Assembly (NCBI GenBank): GCA_003049465.1
Contig: PYSS01000126.1
Location: 1-64,000 of the forward strand
Reading direction: 5' to 3'
DNA from: Magnaporthiopsis rhizophila
Lineage: Eukaryota > Ascomycota > Sordariomycetes > Magnaporthales > Magnaporthaceae
Length of the DNA stretch: 64,000 nt
Numbering within the stretch: position 1 is the stretch's first letter; every line of letters begins with the position of its first letter. Of the stretch, positions 1 to 11,658 are shown one piece after another. The notes under the pieces were generated by a model. The model saw nothing but the letters and a program-made list of their open reading frames with translations, had not been told where the DNA came from and made no database searches. Both the position numbers and the translations under genes were made by a program.

Positions 1-1
1 G

Positions 2-3
<2 letters not shown>

Positions 4-53
<50 letters not shown>
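4..53. repeat. 50-nt poly-T run at window start
   Basis: Uninterrupted T homopolymer. Its length and position resemble the homopolymer edges next to the N gaps elsewhere in the window, so it may be an assembly edge rather than biology. Confidence 0.9.
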
Positions 54-192
54 CTCGCTGTAGCTGCAGGGGCGCTGTATTTGCCAACACTCATCCCGCC
101 TTCACGACCAGAAAACCAACTGCGACAGGCAAATGCCCGTCTGACCCCAGCCAACCCTTTCAAGATGCGCAGATAGCGCGTGCCCGGAGCCA

Positions 193-3103
193 ATGTTAAT
201 AAGAAGAGTTGGCGTAATTAGCAAGACCCCTCGAAATGACCGTTCTATAGTAAGCCAGGCACATACCTCGCGCCGACGATGCGATAATCACACTTGCAAA
301 TGTCAAGCGTAGTGAATACTAGCTAACCACATCCTACGCCTCCCAGCCCAAACCGGTGCGGCCCATCCTTCGAAACGCCTGGGATTATCATGACGCCCGC
401 TCCGACCCCAAGGGCCCTCGGGCACCGTCCACCCCGCTCAAGGAATCGGTCGATACGGGGTCCAACTACGCCCTGGCGCTCTGGCTAAGAGAAACGTACA
501 CATCGAACGAGTACGACACCCTCACCATTCTCGCAAAAGCCGCTGGCACCCGCAGGTACCGCCTGCCTATGGTGACGCTGCAGCGGGCCATGCAACAGGC
601 CGAGGCCAAAGGCAGGACCCGCCTGTCCGACTACTTGCCTAGCGATGCCGCCTGGCGGGCCAAGCTCGAGTATCTCGCGTTCAAGGGCATCACGGCGGAC
701 GACATCGATCATTGGGTCTGGATCTTGTCGGCCGAGGATGCGGACGCGAGGGTCGAACGCCTGGTTTCCTCGGACCGGTATAAGCCCATTTTCGTTCTCT
801 TCAACATCCTCCGCAGGGATCAGGTCTTCAACAAGCCTCGGTCCATCATGCGCCTCCTTGAATACTCGGCCAAGACCTTCTGTGACAACTCCCTCTCGAT
901 GGGCAGTCGCCTGCCGGTCAAGCCCACCTCGTTGTCGTGCCAGGCCCCGGTCAGGCCGTTGCGCACCCTTGACCACCGCCTCAATATGGGTCCGGACCAG
1001 TTCGAGAAGCTGCTGAGGCTCCTTATGCACCACGTGATGCTTGTCTGGCCAACCGCCATCGTCTCGATCGCCGATCTGGCCGCCAGCTACATACGTAATC
1101 TCGGCTGGGCCCCCCTCGACCCGCAGCGGCATGTCTCCCCGACGCGGGCTGAGAGGATATTTGCCGCGCGCTGCAGACTATTCAACCAGTGTTTACAGCT
1201 GTTCGAGACGAGCTCCCCCATGCATCCGGTCGCTCAGATGCGCTACAACTGGCGGGCGCAAAAAGTGATGCTCGTCTTGTCGAGCGAATTCGACCGTCCA
1301 CTGAAGATAGATCGGTCCGGGTTCAGGGCTATCCGCGGGGTCCTGGTCGCCCTTTCGAAATCTGAGGATGAGAAAATGGTCGCTGCCCGCCTGTCGAAGA
1401 CGTGGCCGCCCTATAGGCAGGATTGGGATGGCCAGGATGAGAGGCGGCAGCTGGAGGATGATCTCAGCCGGAGTGTCAAGGCCGGGGTCATGATGCGCGA
1501 GGCCGGATATGCTGACAAGCCGGTCGACCGTCCTCTGGGCGTGCTTGGAGGAGCCGACCTCGGCGAATCGCCCTACGTCCAGATGCGGTCTCTCAAGCCG
1601 AAGGTCTGGCGCGGGAAGTACGCATCTATGAACATTTACTCCCACTGGGCGGCTCAGGTCAGGGCCACCCGGAACGCATATGAGGCCTGGGGCTGTTTTC
1701 AGCGTCCACCGCAGCAGGGTCTTCCACCGAACTACCAGGTCTACGCCGAAATGTTCGCCAGGCTGTTTGCCCGCGAGGTACCCCTGACTCCGAGGACGCT
1801 CCCTGGCGATATCAAGGAGAACCTTCCATTCCACGACGACAATCTCAGCAGCTTCGAGAAAGCCAGGATTCAGCCTCCCACACCCGAGCAGCTCTACGAG
1901 CAAATGCGTGGCCAGCAGTTGCGGCCCGTTGGCCGTTGTCTCAATGTGCTCGTCGCTTACTCCAAGACTCCCCAGGATATGGCGGCATTCATGCTCGACG
2001 GCATGGTAAACAAAGAGTCGGTAGACATGCTCTTAAGCTTGCTTGGCAGAGACTCGTCTGCTTCTACCTACTCGGAGGCCGAAGGGATACTGGGTAGGAT
2101 TCCGCGCAGCGTTTTTACCGCCTGCGTCTTCGCTCTCTGTCACATGTCGCCCGACTTCAAAACAGACGAGCCTCTACGCACCCCTAAACGAATCCACCTC
2201 ATACAAAGCGCCGCGAGAGCGACATTCGTCAGATTGAGGAAGACACCCTCCCACTACCTCGCGCCATGGCATACCATTATCGGGGCTTTGTCCCAGCCGA
2301 CTGTTGTGAATCGGGACAATAGTGCGACTCGCGTGAAAGCGCTGAGCCTTTTCCTGGACATCTACCGAGAACTCTTACGGCGGCGCAAGGGCGTGGATGC
2401 GATCATGTTTGACAAGCTGTGTCTTATCCTGCGCCGTGTCTTGGAAGCCGTCGAGTTCCAGGAGGTCGATCCGACGTCTGAGGAGGGCAAGGCGATAGAT
2501 GCGGCACACATGCTCATCAAGGACGCTTTCTGTCATATCACGGAGCCGGCGGCGTTGGAAAAAGACCAGGGTTTGCCGGACGAGCAGGGCGAGAAGCAGG
2601 ATTGGGAGCTGGACCTGCCCCCTCTCTTCTATCGCATTCACATCATCCATCTCCAGCACTACATCCGGGCCCTGGGTCTGCTCGGGGACGTGGATGAAAT
2701 GGTGCGGGTAGTAGAGTGGATGATTGAAAACTGGGCGACGTCGACGTTTGAGGACGCGCGGGATCCGACACACGTACACTCGGGCAAGGCGGCCGAATCT
2801 TTTGTCATGTTCCGGGCGTTCGCCGAGGCACAGCTCTCGCCGCAGCGCATGGGGGAGCTCGAGGACCGGATGCTGCGGCTGGTCAAGGAGAGCGGCTACG
2901 GCGGCGCCGACGGCCTGGTGTGGCCGTCGCGGCTGGAGGCCGAGGCATACGCCGACCGAGCCGCCGACCGGGAAAAGGCGTTGTACGGTGACGACGATGC
3001 CACCGCCCATGGTGGCCGCGGGGACTCGGGCAGGTTCTGGAGGAGGGTCAGCGCGTATCTTAAGAACTCCCGCCCATCCTCTTCGGCGAGCCGCAATGGT
3101 TAA
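193..3103 (+). CDS. Mitochondrial PPR-like helical-repeat protein
   Basis: Proposed model join(193..249,347..3103), 937 aa. The long frame has no ATG at its 5' end and is open back to 323. A branch point CTAAC at 323-327 and CAG ending at 346 mark an acceptor. The donor GTAAGC at 250 closes a 97-bp intron in phase 0. The small first exon begins ATG-TTA-ATA-AGA-AGA and encodes a short Arg-rich, acid-poor start, as expected of a mitochondrial presequence. The body is mostly helical. Near the C-terminus a segment reading HYIRALGLLGDVDEMVRVVE looks like the PPR motifs of fungal mitochondrial RNA-binding proteins. From these I infer a role in mitochondrial RNA processing or translation, but I cannot name an orthologue. 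The last residues are low-complexity and Ser-rich. The frame is clean throughout. An upstream start or extra 5' exon is possible. Confidence 0.72.
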
Positions 3104-3792
3104 GGTGGCCCGATTCTCAACTTGCTAGTTGCCATAGGCGGATTCGTCAATGTACAAGATTTTGTATCATTAAAATAGATATATAAACGGCTGCAAGACC
3201 TTGAATCAGTCGACTGTGACCAACAAGTTTGCATTTTATTGTGTTTACCACTACTTCCTCTGTTGGAATCTGTCCCTGAGGATTTTGTAGAATCTGAGTT
3301 TGAATGGCCAATAATGCATTATGGAAACCGCGAGCGGCTTGCTGTCCTTGACAAACTCGCCCTGAATCCCAAGCTCGCTCAGTCCACTTCCATGATGGCC
3401 GCTGCCATCAACATGATAAAGCAAAATCGTCCGTTCATTCTATATAATCTTTCAATTCGGTCGATCAAACCCACTTCCATCGACCGATCCTCCCAGCCAC
3501 CCGATTCTTCCAAAAACGGCAGGTGGGGCTTCAGGACCTGGGGGCCCAAAGCAGCCATTGGCCAGCTACCTTCGGTGATTCAAGTGGAGCGAGCGCGTAA
3601 GTCCTGAAGCCATGGACGTGTCGCGCGTCGCAATCCGTGAATTACGGAGCTTTTACGCTGTTTTGATGGCCGGCAGCGGCAGGTCATCTTTTAATATTTA
3701 ATTCCTTATTACAATTCTGACACGACATCCTTCCCTCGTCATCCGCAACAGGCAATCACTGCAACGCGAGGGTGCATCTTCTGCCTGCCGTC
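3104..3792. other. Intergenic; probable dim-2 leader with a candidate 5' intron
   Basis: No convincing gene. A strong donor GTAAGT at 3597, a branch-like TTCTGAC near 3715 and CAG ending at 3751 would define a 155-bp intron upstream of the methyltransferase ATG at 3793. The frame happens to stay open across this splice, but the upstream peptide resembles nothing I recognise, so a 5' UTR intron is more likely than an extra coding exon. Confidence 0.45.
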
Positions 3793-6700
3793 ATGCCGCC
3801 GCCTCTTGGATCTCCATCACCAAGTCCCTTGCGTGACCACTCAGAGTCCTGGTCTGAGCGAGGGTTTGAGCACTATGAGGATGGCTCTTTGGAAGCGGGA
3901 GACCATTACCAGGACGTCAAGCCGGAGAACGTTGAAGATGGGGACGTGAAGCAGGAGCCGGAGAGCGCTGGGGTTCTCCGCGCATCACCAGTTTACGACC
4001 AGCTCAAATGTGTGGAAATTCCAGAGAGCACTCTGTCGACACCATGATCAATGTACCGGACGTACAATCCCGCCACCGAGCTCTGTGAGTTCTCACCGTC
4101 TATCTCGGAAGTCGAGGCCTTGGCCGCCCTGGACGGGAGCGCGGCGAAGGACGAGACCAACGATGGAGACGACGAGTACTACCTCGACGACTTCGCGGTG
4201 TCCTCCAATCATCGTCGGTACGCGGGCGATCTCACATCGCTCCATGAGCTTTTCCGAAGCGGGAAAAATGTTCTCTTGTTCGACGGCACCCTATCCAAAA
4301 GCAAGAGCCGTGGAAAAAAGTACCGATTGCAGAACGTCGCTTTCGGGGAGCTCTCTATCGGAAACTACGGTATTGAGCACCACACGGTTGGTGACAGCAT
4401 CTGGATTCGGTCGGTATTGAACAGCAAGAAGGGCGACCTCGGCGTCTGGTACAAATTAGGCGTACCGGGCATCGAATATATCCGGTTTTTCGAGCCGTTT
4501 CGGTGGTTAGCCGACCTGGCCAAACATCTGGTTGACTACATCGAGGCTCGCAAGCACCGGGCGAAGGTCGGTATATCCAACTTCCGGAATAATTTCGCAA
4601 CTTGGCTTTTATGCGTCCACGGAAACGCTTGCGAGTTCCAGTCGTGGTTTCGCAAGCACCCAAGCTAGGGTTACCGTTCCGATATGTCAGCATATGCCGA
4701 GTTTTTGCAGCATCAAGTCCATGGCAATCTCCCAAGTGGCGGCCACGGCATCAAGCTGTTTAAAGAGGTCCTGCATCTTACGCAATACCCAAAGCATTCG
4801 CGGCCAGAAAACGACACCATTGTTACGCCTTATGTGTTTTCTCTCTTTTCCCACATGGACTGCCGGGCTTTCCTAAGAGCGACCGTTCCCAAAAACGCGC
4901 CAGCGCCTGCCATCCGCCCTCGTCAAAACTCCAAGCAGAGGCCGTACAGTGAGGCCCCGACAGAGGCACTGCTGGCGTCCATCAAGCCCGGCGATGTGAT
5001 TTCGACCACCCCAGATGATTCCAAAAGTGGCACGAAATGGTTGCACAGTCATGCCAAGTGGTACGCCCGGGTACAAAAGATATCGCTTGCGAAACGAGGG
5101 GAGCGGCTATTTCACGTTGTATGGCTTTACCATCCAAGCGACACCCCATGCGGAAAACAGTTATACCCATGGGACAATGAGCTGTTTTTTTCGAACCACT
5201 GTAGCTGCCATAGCTCAATGGATCACGCTATCCTAGCCGAGGAGGTTTTGGGCACGCACTCAGTCGAGTGGTTTGGCAATGAGAGCACCAAGGCCGAGTT
5301 TTTTGTCAGGCAGATGCACCTGACGGAGGAGCGTCGCTGGGTTGCTCTGAGGGAATCCGATCTTGTGTGTGGCCAGGACCAGGACAGAGAGAAGTACCGG
5401 GTCGGTGACACAATACTCGCGCAGATGTTCCGCGACGCGACAACACTCGAGCCGTGTGAGATAGTCGGCTTCTCCGGGAACAACGCTCGCCTCAGACAGC
5501 TGAGACGGAGGCATACTATAATCGACGGATCATCTGACGATGTACCACCGAACGAGCTCGTGTACACGAACACCGTCGTCTCGATTCCGTTTTCCTGGAT
5601 CCAAGGGCCCTGTACCGTTCGCATCATTCCCGCAGACACCGGTGCACCTCCCACACCATACGACAGGCGGGGAACTGGGAATTGCTTCTACATCACTCAT
5701 CGCCTCCAGGGCGACTCAATCCTGGTACCTATCACCGACACCGACACCCCTCCCTCCTTCCGGCAAGGGTTTAACCCTCGGGACAAATCCTGCACGCCGC
5801 TGCGAGGCCTCGACCTCTTCGCCGGATGCGGCAACCTCGGCCGAGGCATCGAAGAGAGCGGGGCTGTCAAGGTGAAATGGGTAAATGACATATGGGACGC
5901 AGCCATACATATATGGCCAACGCAGATCCGAAGACCGTTCCGTTCCTCGGGTCCGTCGATATCATGCTGGAAAAGGCGCTCAAGGGGGAGTGTGGTCCAT
6001 CGGTGCCGGCCAAGGGAGAGGTAGAGTTCATCTCTGGAGGCTCGCCATGCCAGGGGTTTTCTCTACTCACCGCCAACAAGTCCTCGGACCAGCAAAAGAA
6101 GAATCGGTCTCTCGTTGCGTCTTTCACCTCTTTCGTTGACTTTTACCGACCGAAATACGGCATTCTCGAAAACGTCACTGCCATTGTCGGACGCTCGTCA
6201 GGAGACGGGAAGGACTATTTTGGGCAGCTGCTGTGCGCAATCGTCGGCATGGGATATCAGACACAGATCATCCTGGGCGATGCTTGGACATATGGCGCTC
6301 CCCAAAGCCGCTCGCGGACCTTCCTGGTTTTCGCTTTACCTGGCTACACTCTGCCGGCACGGCCTATGCAATCGCATTCTCATCCGCAAGAGATACGCAG
6401 CCTCGGCGTCGGGAAGATGAGCAACGGCGAACAGTTTGCAGGCCGCGAGTTGGACGTCCCAACAGCATTCCGCTACGTGACCTCCGGGGAGGCCATGAGG
6501 GGCCTGCCCAACATCCAGGATGGCAGGGTGCGTATCTGTCCTGGGTTTCCGGACCACCGCTCCAACGCCATCACGCCCATCGAGCAGCTCAGAACCACGC
6601 TGATCCCGACGGCGCCCTACGGCATGGGCTTTGCAAAAGCCTACGAGTCAGGGCAGATCACCGAGGCGGAACGCCTCTGCTTCCCCGCCGAGAGCTATCG

Positions 6701-7433
6701 CATCAAGCCCAAATCGCGAGGCTGGACGAGGCTGGACCCGACCAGGCTCTTCTCGACCGTTACCACAACGCCGCAGCCGACGGACGCGCGGACGGCCCGC
6801 ATCACGCACCCGTCCGAGCACCGCACGCTCTCCATCCTCGAGATCCGCCGCGCCCAAGGCATGCCCGACGACGAGGTCCTGGTAGGGAGCATTGCGGACC
6901 GCTGGAAGCTCGTCGGCAACAGCGTCGCCCGCCAGGCGGCCCTCGCTCTCGGTCTGGAGCTGCGCCGCGCCATGTGCGGGTCGCTGTACGAGACGAGGGA
7001 TGATGCGCCCGCCGGTGTCGGCGCCGCCCAGGCCGCCGAGTCGGAGGTTGAGGGAGTCGAAACGGTTGTCAAAACTACTACCACTACCACCACCACCACT
7101 GAGATCGAGGTGTCCGCGTGGGCTACCGTCGCCCACATGCCCACCAGCGTCTCGGATGGCCCGAAGCAACCTTCGGCTCCGGACCCGACGATGTCGCCGC
7201 CGCAACGCCCGGTTGCCATGGACGTCGACGGCGATCGTGATGACCGCCCCACCGCGACGGTCCAGCTGTCTGCCAAGACGACGGTCTTCAAATCATCGAC
7301 GGTGACGTCGCGTTGTGGCGGCGCGGCGGCTGGCGTCAAGCGCCGCCGGTCGTGCGGAAACGAGGTGTGGGAGGAGTCGGTGGTGAAGCGGCATCGGAGG
7401 AGCAGCATGGAGGACGCCATCGTGTGGAGCTGA
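3793..7433 (+). pseudogene. dim-2: DIM-2-type C5-cytosine DNA methyltransferase, frame broken three times
   Basis: Homologue of Neurospora DIM-2, the HP1-recruited enzyme that makes all 5-methylcytosine in that fungus. In order it shows an N-terminal targeting region (about 4200-4760), a BAH domain (about 4975-5370), a second BAH-like segment (about 5390-5680) and a catalytic domain. Catalytic motif I DLFAGCGN is at about 5812-5835, motif IV with Pro-Cys-Gln at about 6040-6060, ENV at about 6168-6176, and motif X VGNSVARQAALALG near 6910. A polar tail with a Thr run follows. From the ATG at 3793 the reading frame meets TGA at 4045-4047 (codon 85) and TAG at 4666-4668 (codon 292). It then shifts frame at about 5906-5920, between motifs I and IV. 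Homology to DIM-2 continues in frame across both stops and resumes directly after the shift. The DNA is not AT-enriched, so heavy RIP is not the cause. The alternative is sequencing error, most plausible for the frameshift. Confidence 0.8.
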
Positions 7434-9355
7434 GCTGTTGCCTTTCTACCCTTTTTTTTCACCTCTCTGTGCCTTTTTTTTCTCGGGTTCCTTCAGTCTT
7501 GTCTCGCCATTTTACATATGCCTCTGTACTGAGTGCACCAACAACGAACTTGTCTCGAGGCGAGCATATACCCCTTCTTCTTCTTCCTCTAGAGTATCAT
7601 GCGGCATCGGGCGGGCACAATATGTTTTTCCGGTACAGGCATTCGATACCACTTAGTACCCCCGGTTTCTCTCTTTAATTTGATATGTGGGAGCATGCAT
7701 GCTTGGCGTTTGGTTCTGTTTTCAAAACACTTGCTTCCCGTCCATATCCATGCATAGATTAGATCTAGACCTTGCACCGTAGGGCTTAAATAGCAAGGTA
7801 ATAGACATGTCATGATCGACACTGATGATGACGTGCCGCGTTGAAAATCTCCCGTACGGGAGGGCTAGAAATAACGGCTAGCAGACGCGGCAACCTGCAT
7901 CATAGGTGACCGTCTGGGAGGGCTGGCCGGCGGTTATGTTGGCAGGTTTAAAATGACAGGGGAAATGAAACATACGGCCGGCCTCTTGAAAGACCTCTGC
8001 TACCCAACCAGATGTGTGACCCGATACTACGACCAAGTCTCGGCAGCGGCACGCCTGACAGGCGCTGGCAGGACCACCCCAACCGGGGTGAATAAAGAGG
8101 CAGCTCAACTATCATCATGGAAAATCCACTGCAGTATAAGTGGAGGTTGGATTTAGCCGTCCGGCAGACTATCGCGCATGCGGCAGGGCATGCTGTCATC
8201 TGCAAATGTGTCGGCAGCGCAGGCACGCACGCTGACACAAGTGGCTTGAATCTGAAGCTGCAGCAAAGACCAGATGCACACTGTGGCAGGAGTTCATGAT
8301 TTCGTTACCTGGCCACGCTGTTGCTGCAGGCGCCAGCACAACATGCAGTATCCGCCCGCCGCAGGTACCCTTAGCGCTCGCCCAGCGATTGGCCCTGGGC
8401 GCCCCAGAGCGGCGGTCCACTTTTCGGGGGCCGCCAATTATAGCGCTGCGGCGCCAAAGTCGACGACAACTGTCAAACCAGACCAGGGGAAAATCAAAAA
8501 GACCATAGAAAAAAAAGAAAGCCTCAACGGCCCATAGCCCCGGCGGCACAGCGTGCAGCCTCCCGACCCAGTCGTCCCGACGGGGGGCTACAGTACGGTA
8601 GCTAGGCTCCCCCATCCTGGCCGGGGCTCTGCCAGAGCATTGGGTCTCGTTGATCGGCCGCCCGCCCCAAAGCTTGCAGCCCAGTCGGTCGGTCTGGTCT
8701 CAGGTTTGGTCCTACCCTACTACTATGTTGCTGCTGGTCGGTTACGATGGATGGCTCGTCAAGCGATGCGCACTGGCGGGGCTGGCCGCCGTCTTTTTGC
8801 TTTTCTCTGTCTCTCTCTGGCCCCGCGTCTCTTTGTCGGTTGATGTGTGGTGACATTGGGTGTGGAGGGCAGGGGAGGAGGGTAAACGGCTTCCACTGCT
8901 TTCTCTCTGGGCCAGGTCGGGACCGCCTCGTGGACTGAAGTCATACAAAGACTGCTTCTGGTGCCTGCCGGTTCTCTGGTCTTGCTTCTCTCCCCATCCT
9001 CATCTTGCTTTTGCAACCAAATAATCACGCACAATCCCCTTCGTTTTCTTTTGTCTCCCATCTTCCATCCTTCCTTTGTTCTTCGACTCTTCCCTCGCGC
9101 CTGGGCGTGCTTCTTTGTTCGGTCGTAATAATACCCTTCGCGTCTTTGTCCTGCTTTGTCTGCAGTTCAAGTCTACCTCAAGACTTATACATCTGCCTTC
9201 TTCCTGTCCTTTCCAGGCATCAAATCCCACATTCCTAGCATATACCCTTCAAGTTGAGATCCGGAATCTCCAACATCTTCAAACATCCAAACACCTCCCG
9301 GGGAGGATAATAACAACCAATACCCAACACTACATAACACCCTGCGACCGTCTTA
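7434..9355. other. Intergenic, no gene seen; pyrimidine-rich tract before next gene
   Basis: Only short scattered frames on both strands. A CT-rich stretch at about 9035-9115 lies 250-320 bp upstream of the next ATG, where fungal core promoters often sit. The rest shows nothing I can assign. Confidence 0.6.
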
Positions 9356-10840
9356 ATGCATCTCGCCACATTACTGCTGCCGCTGCTGCTGGCTACACCG
9401 TCAGAGGCAGGGCCTCTGAGGAGGAGATCACTGGTGTCGAGGCAATTTTTCAATGGCACCACAAGTAGCACAGGCATTAGGCCGACTACGATCTCCAGCA
9501 CCACAGGGACTGCCTCTACGGCTCTGACCGCTCTACCCGTCACGACAAGCTCGTCATCTACGAGCACGACTACGGCGGCCGTTGGCTTCATGTCGAGTTC
9601 TATGAAGCTTGGGCCCCTCGTCCCTCCTGCAGGAACGCAGAGCACGACCACACAGTCGACGACCTCGAGCTCCTCGACGACCAGCGCGGCGGCGACGACC
9701 ACCTCACTTACATCCTCGTCGTCGACCAGCATCACGCCATCTGGATCAAAGTCGACGAGCTCGGTGCCGACAACAGCTTCGACTTCGATCGGACCGTCGT
9801 CTGGCACTGGTCTTTCCACTTCCACCACCGCCACTACGACCTCCACCCCCGGCAATAGGAAGTTGCCAGCGACGAAGATCACAACCAGCACCACACAGAA
9901 GCCGACGACAACTCCAGTGCTGGATGATGACGACTTCGACAGCACCGTCACTATCACGGTGACGAGATCGCCCAAGCCGACGACGACCCCAGTGCCGACT
10001 GCGACGACGACGTCGTCTTTGGCACCCGGAACTCCAGGCAACCCCGGTAGAGGTGCGACATCAACGTCATCGTCCTCAACCACAACTTCGTCGCTGTTCT
10101 CGTCGTTGTCGTCGTCGTCGTCGACAGGTCGCAGAGGCAACACAGAGACTCCGACGGGCTCCCCGGTTTCCTTGGTGCCCACGGCCATCTATTCCTCGCT
10201 GATCCCTACCGTCACGGTTTCTCCCGACGTCTACGCCGCCAACAAGGCGGACGCGCGCGTGCTCAACGAGCTCTACTCGACGCTCAACTCCCGCTCCGCC
10301 TGCTCGGATAACCAGGTTGCCTGCATCGACGGCAACGTGATGACGTGCGGCAGCGGCGGCGCCTTCGACGTGACCCTGGACTGCCCGGCCGACGCGAAGG
10401 GCGGGCTGGAGCGGAGCTGCTTCGCGATCCCGATGAACTCGACGCTCGGCGTGCAGGTCGGCTGCTTCAACGTCGAGTTTGCCCGCTCCGTGCTGGGCGC
10501 CGACCTTCCCCCGCTCCCAACTAGGCCCCTGACGCCGACGGCCAGCACGAGGCCCGTCGTCGTGACCACCTCGACGAGCGCCCCGGTCTCGACGAGCACC
10601 ACACTGGTCCCGACAAGCACCTCGTTCTTGACGAGCACCAGGACTTTGACAAGCACCCCGATCCCGACCAGCACCTCCAGCACGGGCCGCGCCGCCGCGC
10701 CCACCGCCTCTCCGTCCATCCCGGGCCGGATCGGGGGACCAGGAAGCATCATCACGCCCAAGCCGGCAATCCCAAGGCCATCGCCGTCCGGCAACCCACC
10801 TCCCCCTAACGACCTGAGGAGTATTTTCCCAGTACCTTAG
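9356..10840 (+). CDS. Secreted Ser/Thr-rich protein with CBM19-like cysteine module
   Basis: Single-exon gene, 494 aa, starting at an ATG followed by a classical signal peptide (MHLATLLLPLLLATPSEA, cleavage near residue 18) and then a basic LRRR, possibly a Kex2-type site. Residues about 30-290 are extremely Ser/Thr-rich with Pro, as in a heavily O-glycosylated stalk. Residues 316-370 form a compact module with six cysteines (ACSDNQVACIDGN at its start, VGCF at its end). This resembles the family 19 carbohydrate-binding, chitin-binding modules of fungal chitinases. A second Ser/Thr-rich stretch and a Pro-rich tail follow, with no obvious GPI signal. Role inferred: a cell-wall or secreted chitin-associated protein without a catalytic domain. 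The long frame on the opposite strand is a shadow of the repetitive codons. Confidence 0.8.
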   Translation: MHLATLLLPLLLATPSEAGPLRRRSLVSRQFFNGTTSSTGIRPTTISSTTGTASTALTALPVTTSSSSTSTTTAAVGFMSSSMKLGPLVPPAGTQSTTTQSTTSSSSTTSAAATTTSLTSSSSTSITPSGSKSTSSVPTTASTSIGPSSGTGLSTSTTATTTSTPGNRKLPATKITTSTTQKPTTTPVLDDDDFDSTVTITVTRSPKPTTTPVPTATTTSSLAPGTPGNPGRGATSTSSSSTTTSSLFSSLSSSSSTGRRGNTETPTGSPVSLVPTAIYSSLIPTVTVSPDVYAANKADARVLNELYSTLNSRSACSDNQVACIDGNVMTCGSGGAFDVTLDCPADAKGGLERSCFAIPMNSTLGVQVGCFNVEFARSVLGADLPPLPTRPLTPTASTRPVVVTTSTSAPVSTSTTLVPTSTSFLTSTRTLTSTPIPTSTSSTGRAAAPTASPSIPGRIGGPGSIITPKPAIPRPSPSGNPPPPNDLRSIFPVP

Positions 10841-11658
10841 ATATCTAAGGCGGGGACTGTTTTCTTTTGTTCTCTACTACCCCAGAATACCATGCAGGAT
10901 TTGGTGTTTTGCGTTTTTCGGCCTGCTTTTATTTCTTGGCGCATGACCAAAAGCTCCATATTTCCTTTGTTCTGATGGTTATGGCGTTCTTCTGAGCATT
11001 TACGTTTTTTTTTTTTTTTTTTTTTTTTTGGTATCCCATTTAGTAATAGTAAATGCATACTTTTTGGTTTGTGAGACACATGAGCATTTTGTAAGACATC
11101 ACCTCATTTGCAAAGTCCATGCGATGCGGAGGCGGGTGGAAGGCTGCTACACTATAGGGCTGGCGTGCACCAATCGGGGCCGTCTCTAGCCGTGCACGCG
11201 CGGCACCTGTGCTGGCTGGCACTCAAACGCCCCGCCGTCAAGCAGCCCCAGTCCCTGCGCGGGGCGAAAGCTGCCATCTCCAGGCGCAGCCAGCCGGTCT
11301 CAAGATTCCGATCCGTCGTATGTCATCGATCGGTTCGTCTCAGCCGTCTTGCATTTGCCTTAGCCTTTTCCAGCCTGCCGGCTTCCGCCAGACCGACCGA
11401 ATTTCTTGACAGTGTCGTTCGCTGGGGTTCTTCGTCCGTCCCCACGACAACCGAAATCAATCCGACCCGAGCAGACTCGATCGACTCGCTTGGCCCCTCC
11501 TTCCGAACTGATTGACAGCCCGATTGCTTGGTGTGGCGTCACGCAGGCTGCCGCTGCCGTCGGTCCTTGCCTTCTCCCCCAGCCCCGTCTTTGAGCAACC
11601 ACATTCTCCGGCAACATAGCACCAAGCAAAGCCTACAAGAGAACAGCTGCCCGTTTGC
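10841..11658. other. Intergenic, no gene seen; poly-T tract
   Basis: Contains a poly-T run at about 11005-11029, probably in the 3' region of the upstream gene, followed by the promoter and leader of the VPS9 gene. Nothing else is recognised. Confidence 0.6.

Noticed and set aside
3239..3607. 122-codon frame upstream of dim-2
   Set aside because: No ATG at its start and no homology. It fits better as 5' UTR before the candidate leader intron.
4570..4710. Possible intron that would remove the TAG at 4666 in dim-2
   Set aside because: It would need donor GTATAT near 4570 and would delete sequence that still aligns with DIM-2 on both sides of the stop.
9235..10188. 317-codon minus-strand frame, Val/Asp-rich
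   Set aside because: Complement of the Ser/Thr codons of the secreted stalk protein; composition is explained by the plus-strand repeats.
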